A stretch of DNA of 64,000 bases from Frankiaceae bacterium (GTDB taxonomy: Bacteria > Actinomycetota > Actinomycetes > JAFAQI01): NCBI GenBank assembly GCA_019239875.1, contig JAFAZI010000197.1, forward strand, positions 1-64,000. Direction: 5' to 3'. The position numbers were made by a program, and so were the translations under genes. Positions 29,192 to 38,032 of the stretch are shown one piece after another; positions within the stretch are counted from its first letter, which is position 1, and each line of letters begins with the position of its first letter. A model generated the notes under the pieces. That model saw only the letters and a list, made by a program, of their open reading frames with translations. It did not search any database and had not been told where the DNA came from.

Positions 29192-31602
29192 CGAGACACT
29201 CCTGTGGCCTGGACGATGTCGAGCAGCTGCCGGACATCGATCGGTTTGGTGAGGTATTCACTCGCACCTTCGGCTTTCAGGCGCTCGAGCGTCGACGGTG
29301 TGGCGTCGGCACTGATGACGACCACGGAGATACCGGCCGTCGCGGGGTTGCCCTGCAGGCTGGCGAGTACGGCGTCACCGGGAGCGTCCGGCAGGTGCAG
29401 GTCGAGCAGGATCAGGTCCGGCTGATGCTGACGAGCGAGCGCGATGCCTTCGGCGGCGGTCGTCGCGGTGAGCAGCCGAACCCCGAAGGCACGACCGAGG
29501 ACCCGCTCCACGAGGCGGAAGTTCGCCGGGTTGTCCTCGATCTGCAAGACGGTGCGCTGGAATGACTCGTCGGCTCGCTCGGCCGGCATCCCTGGGATCG
29601 CGGCGATCACGTCGCCCTCGACCTCCGTCGGCTCCGCCGCCGGCAGCTCGATCCAGAAGGTGCTGCCTTGCCCCACCTCGCTGTCGACGTCGATCACCCC
29701 GCCCATCGCGTCCATCAGGTGCCGCGACAGGGTCAGCCCGATGCCGGTGCCCTCGACCTCGCCAGCGTGCTTCTCCAGCCGCTGGAACGGCGCGAAGACC
29801 TGATCGCGCTCGTCGTCGTCGAAACCGAGGCCGGTGTCGGACACGAAGATCCGCGCGACGCCATCGGCTTCCTGGCGACTCGAGACGGTGACCGAGCCGT
29901 TCGGCCGGTTGTATTTCACGGCGTTCGTGAGGAGGTTCAGCAGCACCTGCTGCAACCGTTGCCGGTCGGCCATCACGGTCCGCACCTGGCCGTCGTCGGT
30001 GACGAACAGGCTGACCCCCCGTTCGTCCGCCGCTGGCCGCACCATGTTGACGGCGATGTCGAGCACCTCCGCGACGTCGACCGGCTCGACGGACATCGAC
30101 AGCCGGCCGGACTCGATGCGCGAGATGTCGAGCACCTCGTTGATGAGGGCGAGCAGATGCCGGCCGCTGGACATGATCTGCTGGACCGGCTGGCTCTGCT
30201 CCTGCTGCAGGCCTTCGATCTCGAGGATCTGCGCGTAGCCGAGGATGGCGTTCAGCGGCGTACGAAGCTCGTGGCTCATCCGCGACAGGAACTCGCTCTT
30301 GGAGCGGTTCGCCGCGTCCGCTGCGGCCTGCGCGGCTTCCCTTACCTCGGCGGCGTGGTGCCGATCGTCGATGTCGAGTGCGTAGACGAACACCGAGCCG
30401 TCGGGCACCTGTGCGCTTCTTGCCGGGACAATGACCGCCTCGACCCAGCGGGACTCGCCCGCGCCCATCCGCAGCCGGAACTCCATCGTCGTGGCCACGC
30501 CCTCCGGCTCCGATGCGGCGAAGCGGAGCGCGTCGCGCACACCCGTGGCGTCGACGGGATCGACATGACGCGCGACGAAGTCTGCCTCGACGGTGTCGGC
30601 TTCGGAGATACCGAACCGTTGCTCGATGTTCGGGCTCACGTACGACGCGGTCCCGTCCGCGGAGTCGAGCACCATCATCACGAGCGGGCCGGTCGACACG
30701 AGCCGGTTGATGAACAGCCGCGCTTCGCCGAGCTCCTGGTTGGCGCTCGCGAGTGACTCGGTGCGCTGGTCGGCCAGATCCTCGGCGTATCGGCGGCGGC
30801 GGGTGAGCGTCTCGATCACGATCGTGAGCAACGTTGCGAGCGCCAGCCCGGCGCCGAGCACGAGCCACGGGAGCGCGGCGGTCCACCAGCCGACGAGGTC
30901 GCCGCGGGCGGTGAGGTACATGCTCCACTCGTTGTCGCCGACGAGGAACGCCGTGCGGCTGCTCGGGTTGCCGACGATCGGCAGGTTGGCGTCGTTGGTG
31001 AACACCAGCGACGACGGGCGGTCGGTCGGTGCGGCGTACAGCGCGCCGCGCAGGTCGCTGAACGGCGACGCGACGGTCGAGACCGGGGTGGGGTCGATGG
31101 CGGACTCGACGAAGACGACCCGCCCGGCGATCGGTACGGCGATGCCCATCACGGGTCCGGACCGTGTGGGAACGACCATCGATGCGCCGGTCAACGAGTG
31201 CGCGCCAGCGTCCGCGAGGGTGAGATGCGCCTTGCCGGTCAGGATCGACCCGACCTGCTGCCCACCGCCGACGACGCCTTCGATGCGGTAACCGCGAGCG
31301 GTCGGGCGGACCACTGCGACGAAGGCCTGTTCGCCCGCGAGGAATGGCTTGGCGCCAGCAGTCAGGGTCTGCTGAGCGTCGCCGGGGTCGGCGGCCGCCA
31401 CTGCGCCGAGCTCCTTCAGTGAGGCGAGCTGCTCCTGGAACGTGGCCTCGATCAGATAGGTGACCGCGGCGGCTCGCTCGTCGAGGATCCGGGTGCGCTC
31501 GCTCGCGACCGACGTACGCATCGCCACGCAGCCGAGGATTGAGAGGCCGGCGATCAGCGCCGCCGTGCCGATCGACAGCGGGCGAAGTATTCGACTGAGC
31601 AT
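29188..31602 (-). CDS. Membrane hybrid histidine kinase (CHASE-like sensor, PAS, HisKA, HATPase_c, REC), 804 aa
   Basis: Order: TM1 (about 7-29), an extracytoplasmic sensor of about 210 residues (30-240) in CHASE-like position, TM2 (about 241-263), a short coiled coil, PAS (300-415), HisKA with MSHELRTPLNAILGYAQ (H444), HATPase_c with NLLTNAVKYN, SDTGLGF and EGTGIGLTL, and a C-terminal REC (690-800) with D734 in LILLDLHLPD. The ATG at 31602 follows AGGAGG by 7 nt; the longer open frame upstream is not needed. Translationally coupled to the REC-EAL gene. The two receivers allow a branched or relay phosphorylation that lowers c-di-GMP on an external cue. Confidence 0.93.
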   Translation of the reverse strand: MLSRILRPLSIGTAALIAGLSILGCVAMRTSVASERTRILDERAAAVTYLIEATFQEQLASLKELGAVAAADPGDAQQTLTAGAKPFLAGEQAFVAVVRPTARGYRIEGVVGGGQQVGSILTGKAHLTLADAGAHSLTGASMVVPTRSGPVMGIAVPIAGRVVFVESAIDPTPVSTVASPFSDLRGALYAAPTDRPSSLVFTNDANLPIVGNPSSRTAFLVGDNEWSMYLTARGDLVGWWTAALPWLVLGAGLALATLLTIVIETLTRRRRYAEDLADQRTESLASANQELGEARLFINRLVSTGPLVMMVLDSADGTASYVSPNIEQRFGISEADTVEADFVARHVDPVDATGVRDALRFAASEPEGVATTMEFRLRMGAGESRWVEAVIVPARSAQVPDGSVFVYALDIDDRHHAAEVREAAQAAADAANRSKSEFLSRMSHELRTPLNAILGYAQILEIEGLQQEQSQPVQQIMSSGRHLLALINEVLDISRIESGRLSMSVEPVDVAEVLDIAVNMVRPAADERGVSLFVTDDGQVRTVMADRQRLQQVLLNLLTNAVKYNRPNGSVTVSSRQEADGVARIFVSDTGLGFDDDERDQVFAPFQRLEKHAGEVEGTGIGLTLSRHLMDAMGGVIDVDSEVGQGSTFWIELPAAEPTEVEGDVIAAIPGMPAERADESFQRTVLQIEDNPANFRLVERVLGRAFGVRLLTATTAAEGIALARQHQPDLILLDLHLPDAPGDAVLASLQGNPATAGISVVVISADATPSTLERLKAEGASEYLTKPIDVRQLLDIVQATGVSR

Positions 31603-31929
31603 CTCGAGCCTCCTGGTCAGTGCGATCGCGACTGAGCAGGGCGGCTCTGGTCGGGAGCTACGCGGCTTGTGCCGTACCGAAATTGTCCGGTTTGGACCCA
31701 TGCGTCGTGAATGGCTAGTCGGAGTGGTTTTGCCCCTACTCGCGATGACGGGGCCGAATGCCGTAGTGACGAGGCCGATCGGGTGACCCCAATCGCCCAA
31801 CCGTCTCGAATCGTTGGTTTGAGGCAACTGAAACCAACGATTCGAGACGGTTGGACGAAAGGCTGGGCAACCTTTTGCCCGGGATGGCGGTCTGATGTGT
31901 GATCGGTACGGCGAGACCTGGGGGTCGAC
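31603..31929. other. 327-bp divergent intergenic region with palindrome type A copy 2
   Basis: The region separates the leftward kinase operon from the rightward sigma-factor operon, so it should hold two promoters. I could not assign their boxes. Apart from the kinase SD (about 31609) and the palindrome at 31793-31858 I see nothing specific. Confidence 0.5.
31793..31858. repeat. 66-bp intergenic palindrome, type A, copy 2
   Basis: 28-bp arms match at 27 of 28 positions around a 10-nt loop. This is the most perfect copy, and it lies between divergent genes, which argues against a terminator role. Confidence 0.88.
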
Positions 31930-32424
31930 GTGGACTCACGACTTGCGGAGTACGTCCGCGGTCAGTGGCCCGCCCTCGTGCGGTACGCGACGCTGCTCTG
32001 CGGCGACCCGAGCGAGGCGGAGGAGATCGTTCAGTCCACGTTGACCCGCGTCGCCGTCCGCTGGCGCTTCATCGACGGCAAGGACAACCCGGACGGTTAC
32101 GTCCGGCGCGCACTGGTCCGCGCATGCATCGACAGCGGCAAGCGCCGACGGCGGGAGCCGGCGACAGCGATCCTGCCGGACGTCGGCACCGCCGACCAGA
32201 GCACTCGCATCGCCGACGTGGACCAAGTGCGCCGCGCGCTCGCGACGCTGCCGCCGCGGCAGCGCGCCGTGCTCGTCCTCCGCTACCTCGACGACGCGAG
32301 CGAGGCCAGGACGGCCGAGGTGCTCGGGTGCTCAGTCGGCACGGTGAAGAGCCAGACGGCCAAGGGGCTCGCCAAGCTCCGTGACCTCGTTGCCCTCGAC
32401 GAGATCGGACAGGGATCCACATGA
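31930..32424 (+). CDS. ECF-type RNA polymerase sigma factor (SigE70-like), 164 aa
   Basis: Region 2 is recognisable in LVRYATLLCGDPSEAEEIVQSTLTRV and region 4 in LATLPPRQRAVLVLRYLDDASEARTAEVLGCSVGTVKSQTAKGLAKLR, the pattern of the small SigE70-type ECF sigma factors abundant in actinobacteria. It directs polymerase to a stress or envelope regulon that cannot be read from here. GTG at 31930 is the start; no ATG competes. The stop overlaps the next ATG (ATGA), coupling it to a membrane protein that should be its anti-sigma factor. Confidence 0.9.
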   Translation: MDSRLAEYVRGQWPALVRYATLLCGDPSEAEEIVQSTLTRVAVRWRFIDGKDNPDGYVRRALVRACIDSGKRRRREPATAILPDVGTADQSTRIADVDQVRRALATLPPRQRAVLVLRYLDDASEARTAEVLGCSVGTVKSQTAKGLAKLRDLVALDEIGQGST

Positions 32425-34538
32425 CCCAGATCGAGGACCTGCTGCGGGCGGCGCTGAACGAGACTCCCGCGCCGCGCCCGACCACGGTCGACCCGATGAG
32501 CGATCTGGAGCGCCGGATCGGGCGGGCGCGGATGCGGATCGGTACGGCGGCCGTGGCCGCGGTAGCGGTGGTCGTCGCGGCGATCGTCGTGCCCCTGTCA
32601 CTGGTCGGCGGCTCGCACGACCGGGTGGTCCGGCCTGCGGTCCAGCCGTGGGCCGGCCGAGCGGACTTCGCGGTCGCGGGCGCCGGCGCCGTGTGGACCC
32701 TCGCGGCGCATCCGGCCGGGAGTACGACGTACGCGGTCGAGCAGCGCGACCCGAGCACCGGTTCGGTCGAGCACCGCTATCCGGTGCGCGACGTGACCGC
32801 GCCCGACGGCATGTGGTTCGGCCTCGGACAGGTCTGGATCGCCAATGGCGGCGAGACCACGACGACGCAGACCATCAAGCTGGTCGCGGTCGATGCCGCG
32901 ACCGGTTCGGTGGCGTCGTCGTCACTCGACCTGCCGGGCATCGTCACGTCGATCGCGTTCTCAGGTGACGGTCACGCGTGGCTGGCGAGCCGAGGGCGGG
33001 TCTACGAGCTGTACCGCAGCCGGTCACGACTGGGCGCGCCGCCGATCTTGGGATCCAACGACTCGGGCGCGGTGACGCTGTTGCCGGTCCCGGAGCCGCG
33101 ACCTGGCGCGCTGCTCGCGACCGATGGTGCACAGGCACTTCCGCCGATCTCCCTGGAGAACGCCACGCAGGCACCGGCTGACTACCCCTCGACCTGGCTG
33201 CCGGTCGCCAGCGCCGGTGGCGCCGACGTGTGGGCGACCGACGGCCTGCCCGGCGCGGGGGCCGGCGGGCGGCAGCTCGTCCGTGAGCATGTCGACGCGA
33301 CCGGCAGCGTGTCGATCCAGACGCGGATCCAGCTGCTCGGCGACTTCGAAGCCATGGTCGCGGCCCCTGACGGGATCTACGCGTGGACGCGGTCCGGGAG
33401 CCAGGGCCGGATCGCGTACTACCCGTCGAGCGAGCTCGCGAGAAGCAACCCGCAGCCGCATGCGCTCCTCGATGCCGACCCCGCGCATGTCGTCACGGAC
33501 CCGGCGGGCGGTCTCGTGGTAGTCGGCGCGGACCAGCGGCTCGAGCGCTGGGTACCGCCGACCGGCGGTCGGCTAGCGCCACCGGCGCCCCAACGGATCC
33601 GGGTCGGCACGGTGAATGCGGTGGTCACCGGCGGCGGGTACGTGTGGACCTTGCGACCCGCCGGGCACTATCGCCATCACCTCGCCGCCAACGGTGCCGC
33701 GGACGGGCTGATCACGAAGCGTGACGCCCGGACGCTCGCGCCCATCCACACCTACCGGGTCGCGGGGCCGGTCGACTTCATGGCGTACGGCGCCGGCCGG
33801 GTCTGGGCCTGGGGTGGCGGGGACGGCGCCTACCCCCACGCCTACCTGCGGGTCCTGCGGCCGAGCGACGGGAGCGTCATCAACCAGCGAATCGCCGGCC
33901 ATCGCCCGCTGTCGGACATCAAGTTCCAGGGCGGGTCCGGGTGGCTGCTCGAGGAGCTCCCGTCCGCGGTGGTGCCGGCGTCGGTCCACGCGGGCCGGCT
34001 GGTTCTCGGCACCGAGGTGCCCGCGCCCGACGCGACGACGCTCGCCGCCGGCAACGGCATCGTCTACGCACTGGCCTCGTCCAGCACACCCAGCGGCACT
34101 GCGGACACGATCGCGACGATCGACGCCAGGACGCAGCGGGCGGTCACGGTCCCGCATGCCGACGGGCACGTCTTCGCCGTACTCCCGGACGGGTTCCTCG
34201 CCATCCGTGACCGCGTTCTGGTCCGCGAGGACGCCGATGGCAACGTCGTCGGCACCTCACTCGATGCCCGCATGCGATACGTGCGGGTCGCGCAGGACAA
34301 CGGCCTGATCTACGTGGCGCTGGCCCGCCCCGGATGCCAGGCGACATCGTGTGTGAACCTCGTCGTCTATCGACCTCGGGATCTCGCTGGAGGTACGGCG
34401 AGCCCCAGCGCCGCGACGCATCTGCCGCGTGGTGGGACGCCGAGCTCGCTGGCCATCGACGGGACCGGTGCCGTCGACGCCGTTCAGGGTTTCGACGCCC
34501 TCTACCGGTGGTCCCCGACAGGTGGCGGCGCCTCCTGA
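32421..34538 (+). CDS. Membrane-anchored anti-sigma-like protein with a large extracytoplasmic beta-rich domain, 705 aa
   Basis: A short cytoplasmic N-terminus (TQIEDLLRAALNETPAP...) typical of proteins paired with SigE70-type sigma factors is followed by one membrane segment (about 40-62). Some 640 extracytoplasmic residues are built of repeated short strands with GxVWxL/GxVW and DxxTG elements (AGAVWTLAAHP, GLGQVWIANGG, GGYVWTLRPAG, GAGRVWAWGGG), as in a beta-propeller. Translational coupling to the sigma gene supports an anti-sigma role in which an external ligand sensed by the propeller releases the factor; no zinc-binding HxxxCxxC motif is present. Its 3' end overlaps the convergent SDR gene by 37 bp. 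Confidence 0.72.
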   Translation: MTQIEDLLRAALNETPAPRPTTVDPMSDLERRIGRARMRIGTAAVAAVAVVVAAIVVPLSLVGGSHDRVVRPAVQPWAGRADFAVAGAGAVWTLAAHPAGSTTYAVEQRDPSTGSVEHRYPVRDVTAPDGMWFGLGQVWIANGGETTTTQTIKLVAVDAATGSVASSSLDLPGIVTSIAFSGDGHAWLASRGRVYELYRSRSRLGAPPILGSNDSGAVTLLPVPEPRPGALLATDGAQALPPISLENATQAPADYPSTWLPVASAGGADVWATDGLPGAGAGGRQLVREHVDATGSVSIQTRIQLLGDFEAMVAAPDGIYAWTRSGSQGRIAYYPSSELARSNPQPHALLDADPAHVVTDPAGGLVVVGADQRLERWVPPTGGRLAPPAPQRIRVGTVNAVVTGGGYVWTLRPAGHYRHHLAANGAADGLITKRDARTLAPIHTYRVAGPVDFMAYGAGRVWAWGGGDGAYPHAYLRVLRPSDGSVINQRIAGHRPLSDIKFQGGSGWLLEELPSAVVPASVHAGRLVLGTEVPAPDATTLAAGNGIVYALASSSTPSGTADTIATIDARTQRAVTVPHADGHVFAVLPDGFLAIRDRVLVREDADGNVVGTSLDARMRYVRVAQDNGLIYVALARPGCQATSCVNLVVYRPRDLAGGTASPSAATHLPRGGTPSSLAIDGTGAVDAVQGFDALYRWSPTGGGAS

Positions 34539-35287
34539 GTGTCCGGGTCGGCGGGCTCGCCGGCGCGACTGCGGAGAATCTCCTCGTAGGCGTCGATCGG
34601 GCTGTGGAGGCCGAGTCCGCCGTCGGCGTCGATGATCTGACCGGTAACCCAGTCGAGACCGTGGACGGCCGCGATGACCCGCGCGACCTGTGCGGCGCTA
34701 CCAATCGATCCGAGTGCGGTGCGATGGCTGACCCGGGTGAGCCAGCCGCGGTCGAGCGGCGCCCCGCCGAGCATTGGAGTATCGGTGACGCCCGGCCCGA
34801 CCGCGTTCACACGGATTCGCGCCGCACCCCACTCCGCCGCCGCTACCTTCACGACCATGTTCAGGGCGGCTTTGGACGCGCAGTAGGCGCCCATGTTGCG
34901 GTCGGTGAGGTGAGCGCTGACGCTGGTCACCGCCACGAACGATGCCGGACGGTCGTGCTCGGCGAGTCGACGGGCCCACTCCCGCATGACCAGCATCGGC
35001 CCGCGGGTGTTGACGGCCTGCACGCGGTCCCATTCGGCCATGTCGAGGTCAGTCAGCAAGCCTGACGAACCGACGCCTGCGCAGACCGACAGCCGGTCAA
35101 CCAGTCCGACGGCGGCAACGGTGGCCTCGACAGCGGCTCGGACGCCGTCCTCGTCGGAGATGTCGACGCGGATGTCGGCGGGCGGCTGCACGTCCCACAC
35201 CGACACGTCGTGGCCGGCGTCCCGCTCCTGCTCGGCGAGTGCCGCTCCGATACCTGACGCGCCTCCCACGATCACCGACACGGTCAC
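34502..35287 (-). CDS. Short-chain dehydrogenase/reductase (SDR), 261 aa
   Basis: Classical SDR: cofactor loop VGGASGIGAALA near the start, CAGVG in place of NNAG, catalytic Ser in VAVTSVSAHLTD, and YCASK with Tyr/Lys. The 260-residue length is normal. Asp at the end of the second strand (VWDVQPP) favours NAD(H). It is coupled to the TetR gene by a 4-bp GTGA overlap and is divergent from a VOC/monooxygenase operon across a palindromic operator. It may oxidise or reduce a carbonyl or alcohol in the same catabolic route as the monooxygenase. The GTG start at 35287 is set by the overlap. Confidence 0.85.
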   Translation of the reverse strand: MTVSVIVGGASGIGAALAEQERDAGHDVSVWDVQPPADIRVDISDEDGVRAAVEATVAAVGLVDRLSVCAGVGSSGLLTDLDMAEWDRVQAVNTRGPMLVMREWARRLAEHDRPASFVAVTSVSAHLTDRNMGAYCASKAALNMVVKVAAAEWGAARIRVNAVGPGVTDTPMLGGAPLDRGWLTRVSHRTALGSIGSAAQVARVIAAVHGLDWVTGQIIDADGGLGLHSPIDAYEEILRSRAGEPADPDTQEAPPPVGDHR

Positions 35288-35859
35288 GGGCTGAGTCCCT
35301 TCAGGAAGAGATCGGCGAGATCATCGGCCGCGGCAGCGACCTGACGGCTGGTGGCACGCCTCGGCAGCTGTATCCCCGTGGTGTTCACGGCGCCCAGCAG
35401 CGCAAGCGCGACCGCGCGGGGCGCCTGACTGCACACCAGCGTCCCCTCGCGGATCCCTTCTGCGATCAGTTCGCTGACCGGGCGGATGAACGAGGCCTCG
35501 GCGGCGTCACGGATCTGCGGTGAACGCGCCGCGCGTCCGAGGTCGAACTGCAGCGCTGCGCTGGCTGCCCTGCGACGGTGAAACAGCGCCAAGTGAGCGC
35601 GCAGCACGGCGCGCAGCCGGTCTGGTGCCGGTCCGTCGCTTGCCGCGGCCTCGACGACGACCTCCTCCACCTCGCCGAGCAGTTCTCGGAAGATCCAGGC
35701 GAGCACGACCTCCTTGGTCACGGAGTGGTAGTACAACGTCGCCTTCGGGATACCGGTGGCGGCCGCTATCTCCGCGACCGACGTACGGTCTGCCCCTTGC
35801 GCCGCGAACAGGTCAGCCGCGGCCCACAGCTTGTTCGCCATCCCCGGCGGCAGCACCAT
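35284..35859 (-). CDS. TetR-family transcriptional regulator, 191 aa
   Basis: The N-terminal HTH reads RTSVAEIAAATGIPKATLYYHSVTKEVVLAWIF, with YYHSVTKE where YxHFxSKE is usual. The C-terminal domain is a typical TetR ligand fold. Two adjacent ATGs exist (35862, 35859); GAAAGG is correctly spaced for the second. It precedes and overlaps the SDR gene and lies 62 bp from the divergent VOC/monooxygenase operon, with a 26-bp palindrome in between as the evident binding site. Confidence 0.9.
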   Translation of the reverse strand: MVLPPGMANKLWAAADLFAAQGADRTSVAEIAAATGIPKATLYYHSVTKEVVLAWIFRELLGEVEEVVVEAAASDGPAPDRLRAVLRAHLALFHRRRAASAALQFDLGRAARSPQIRDAAEASFIRPVSELIAEGIREGTLVCSQAPRAVALALLGAVNTTGIQLPRRATSRQVAAAADDLADLFLKGLSP

Positions 35860-35876
35860 CATGACCTTTCGCGCTT

Positions 35877-35902
35877 GGACTTGTAGTCTAGACCAGCAGT
35901 CC
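35877..35902. promoter_or_regulatory. 26-bp bipartite palindromic operator between divergent operons
   Basis: GGACT-N4-GTCTAGAC-N4-AGTCC is an exact two-level palindrome centred at 35889/35890. It sits 17 bp before the TetR start and 19 bp before the VOC start. The length suits a TetR dimer pair and would cover both promoters. Confidence 0.7.
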
Positions 35903-35921
35903 AAGATTCTGAGGGGCGGAG

Positions 35922-36353
35922 ATGCCGAAAGTCCATCACAGCGCCATCTGCACGCGCGACGTCGAGTCCAGCCTGCGCTTCTGGTGTGACGGTCTCGGAT
36001 TCGTGCCGTTGATGGATCTGTCGTTCGAGGGGGACTGGCCGACGCTGTTCAACGCGGCGACCTCCTCGCTGCGGTCGGTGTTTCTCGGCGACCCGGCCGA
36101 CAGCACGAGCGGCATCGTCGAGCTCGTCGACCTCGGCGAGATCCCTTCCGCATCCGCCGTTCACGAGCCCGTGGTCGGGTTCTTCCTGCTCTCGGTGTAC
36201 GCCGACGTCGACGAGGTACTTGCGCGCTTGGCTGCGCTCGGGCTGGGCGGCGTGCCAACCCGTACGGTGACCAGCGGTGTAGCGATGGCGTGCGTCACCG
36301 ACCCGAACGGAGTACGGGTCGAGCTGATCGACGCCGCTCAGGCGAAGGTATGA
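35922..36353 (+). CDS. VOC-superfamily (glyoxalase/dioxygenase-fold) protein, 143 aa
   Basis: The two beta-alpha-beta-beta-beta modules of the VOC fold can be traced: KVHHSAICTRDVESSLRFWCDGLGF (metal His in HHSAI) and the second half ending VTDPNGVRVELID (metal Glu). Members isomerise, dioxygenate or bind small molecules. Its place immediately before, and overlapping (ATGA), a Baeyer-Villiger-type monooxygenase suggests it acts on the same substrate or its product. ATG 35922 is preceded by GGGGCGGAG. Confidence 0.82.
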   Translation: MPKVHHSAICTRDVESSLRFWCDGLGFVPLMDLSFEGDWPTLFNAATSSLRSVFLGDPADSTSGIVELVDLGEIPSASAVHEPVVGFFLLSVYADVDEVLARLAALGLGGVPTRTVTSGVAMACVTDPNGVRVELIDAAQAKV

Positions 36354-37786
36354 CTCGACGAGTCGCCGTTGTTGGAGCCGGCGCCGGCGGGATCGCGATG
36401 GGCGTCGCCCTCAAGCGGGCCGGTTACGAGTTCACGATCTTCGACGGCGCCGACGGGTTCGGCGGCACGTGGCGTCACAACACGTATCCGGGTGCTGCCT
36501 GCGACGTTCCCTCCCACCTGTACTCGTTCTCCTTCGCACTCAATCCGCGGTGGAGCAAGACCTACGCCACCCAGCCGGAGATCCTCGCCTACCTCGAGGG
36601 GGTCGCCCGTCACCACGGGCTCGACGAGCACCTGCGGGCCGGCACCCGGGTCGGGTCGGCAGCGTGGTCCGACGAGCGCCAGAGCTGGACCGTGACCACC
36701 GCGTCCGGCAGCGTGGAGACCTTCGACGTCATCGTCACTGCCGTGGGAATGCTCGACATCCCCAACATCCCGCACATCCCCGGCATCGAGCGGTTTCGGG
36801 GCCGAGTCTTCCATTCATCGAGGTGGGACCACAGCCGGTCGGTGACCGGTGAGCGCGTTGGATCGATCGGCACCGGCGCAAGCGCGATCCAGTACGTGCC
36901 AGCGATCGCTCGGGACGTCCTGTCGCTGACGGTGTTCCAGCGAACCCCGATCTGGGTCTCCCCACGCTTCGATGAACCGTTCACCGACGAGCAGATGCGC
37001 ACCTTCACCGATCAGCCCGAGCAGATGCAGGCGCTGCGCGACTACATCTGGCAGCAGTACGAGGACGCCAGTTTCGACGCCGGGGACGAGCAGACGCGCA
37101 AGGCCACCGAGCTCGCCCGTAGCTACCTGCACCGCAAAGTCCACGATCCCGATCTACGCGCGAAGCTCACCCCGGCGTACCCCGTCGGCTGCAAGCGGCC
37201 GCTGCTGTCCCGCGACTGGTTTCCGACCCTCACCGCTCCGCACGTGCGGCTGGTCACCGTCGGCGTCAGCGAGTACACCGAGGCGGGACTGCTCACCGCT
37301 GACGGCGAAGAGCATGAGCTCGACACCGTCATCTACGGCACCGGGTTCACCGCCGCGGACTACCTCAGCAGTCTGAGCATCACCGGCACAGCGGGTCGCA
37401 CGCTGCACGACGAGTGGAGCGACGGCGCTGAGGCGTACCTCGGCACGACAGTTAGCGGATACCCGAACCTGTTCACCCTCTACGGACCGAACACCAACGG
37501 GGTCAACTCCATCCTCTACATCCACGAAGCGCAGGTCCGCTACGTCATGAGCGCTCTCGACCTGCTGGCCGAGTCGGGCGCCCGGTCGATCGACGTCAAG
37601 GCTCAGGTGCAGGCCGACTACAACCAGCGGTTACAGGACGCGATGCACGGGACGGTCTGGCTGGCGAACTGCAACAACTACTACCGGCACCCCAGCGGCA
37701 AGGTCGTCACGCAGCTGCCTTACAGCGGCGGCGAGTTCGCCCGCCGTACCCAACGGGTGGACCCCGCCGACTACGACCTGACCTGA
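36350..37786 (+). CDS. FAD/NADPH-dependent monooxygenase, Baeyer-Villiger type, 478 aa
   Basis: Two Rossmann motifs (VVGAGAGGIAMG at the N-terminus for FAD; GSIGTGASAIQ for NADPH) flank the type I Baeyer-Villiger fingerprint FRGRVFHSSRWDH (FxGxxxHxxxW[P/D]). GGTWRHNTYPGAACDVPSHLYSFSF is the active-site loop common to these enzymes. It inserts an oxygen beside a ketone carbonyl (or oxidises N/S); the substrate is unknown. The start is fixed by the ATGA overlap with the VOC gene. A type A palindrome begins on the base after its stop codon. Confidence 0.9.
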   Translation: MTRRVAVVGAGAGGIAMGVALKRAGYEFTIFDGADGFGGTWRHNTYPGAACDVPSHLYSFSFALNPRWSKTYATQPEILAYLEGVARHHGLDEHLRAGTRVGSAAWSDERQSWTVTTASGSVETFDVIVTAVGMLDIPNIPHIPGIERFRGRVFHSSRWDHSRSVTGERVGSIGTGASAIQYVPAIARDVLSLTVFQRTPIWVSPRFDEPFTDEQMRTFTDQPEQMQALRDYIWQQYEDASFDAGDEQTRKATELARSYLHRKVHDPDLRAKLTPAYPVGCKRPLLSRDWFPTLTAPHVRLVTVGVSEYTEAGLLTADGEEHELDTVIYGTGFTAADYLSSLSITGTAGRTLHDEWSDGAEAYLGTTVSGYPNLFTLYGPNTNGVNSILYIHEAQVRYVMSALDLLAESGARSIDVKAQVQADYNQRLQDAMHGTVWLANCNNYYRHPSGKVVTQLPYSGGEFARRTQRVDPADYDLT

Positions 37787-37852
37787 TCGCCCAACCGTCT
37801 CGAATCGTTGGTTCGAGGCGACTGAAACCAACGATTCGGGACGGTTGGGCGA
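37787..37852. repeat. 66-bp intergenic palindrome, type A, copy 3
   Basis: 27-bp arms match at 26 of 27 positions. It begins immediately after the monooxygenase stop and ends 16 bp from the 3' end of the leftward tRNA-Ser, that is, between two convergent 3' ends. Confidence 0.87.
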
Positions 37853-37868
37853 AAAGCTGCGGGGGTGG

Positions 37869-37958
37869 CGGAGGCTCCGGGATTTGAACCCGGGATGGGG
37901 GGTTACCCCAAACCGCATTAGCAGTGCGGCGCCATAGACCGGACTAGGCGAAGCCTCC
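37869..37958 (-). tRNA. tRNA-Ser (anticodon GCT)
   Basis: A 90-nt cloverleaf on the leftward strand: acceptor GGAGGCT/AGCCTCC with a G discriminator, anticodon stem-loop CGCACTGCTAATGCG giving GCT, a long serine-type variable arm (TTTGGGGTAACCCCCCA) and T-arm GGGTTCAAATCCC. CCA is not encoded. Confidence 0.95.
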
Positions 37959-38032
37959 TCGCAGCGTTTCCGCCGCGCCCGACGAGGTTAGCGCAGACAG
38001 GATTCGCGCCCGAGCGTGTAGAAGTGGCTGCC

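Noticed and set aside
31710-31902. Short + strand frame between the kinase and sigma operons
   Set aside because: It runs through the type A palindrome and has no SD or similarity; it is non-coding.
37787-37852. Type A copy 3 as a dedicated terminator of the monooxygenase operon
   Set aside because: Position would suit it, but the same element occurs between divergent genes at 31793, and there is no U-tract; a mobile palindrome explains all four copies better.
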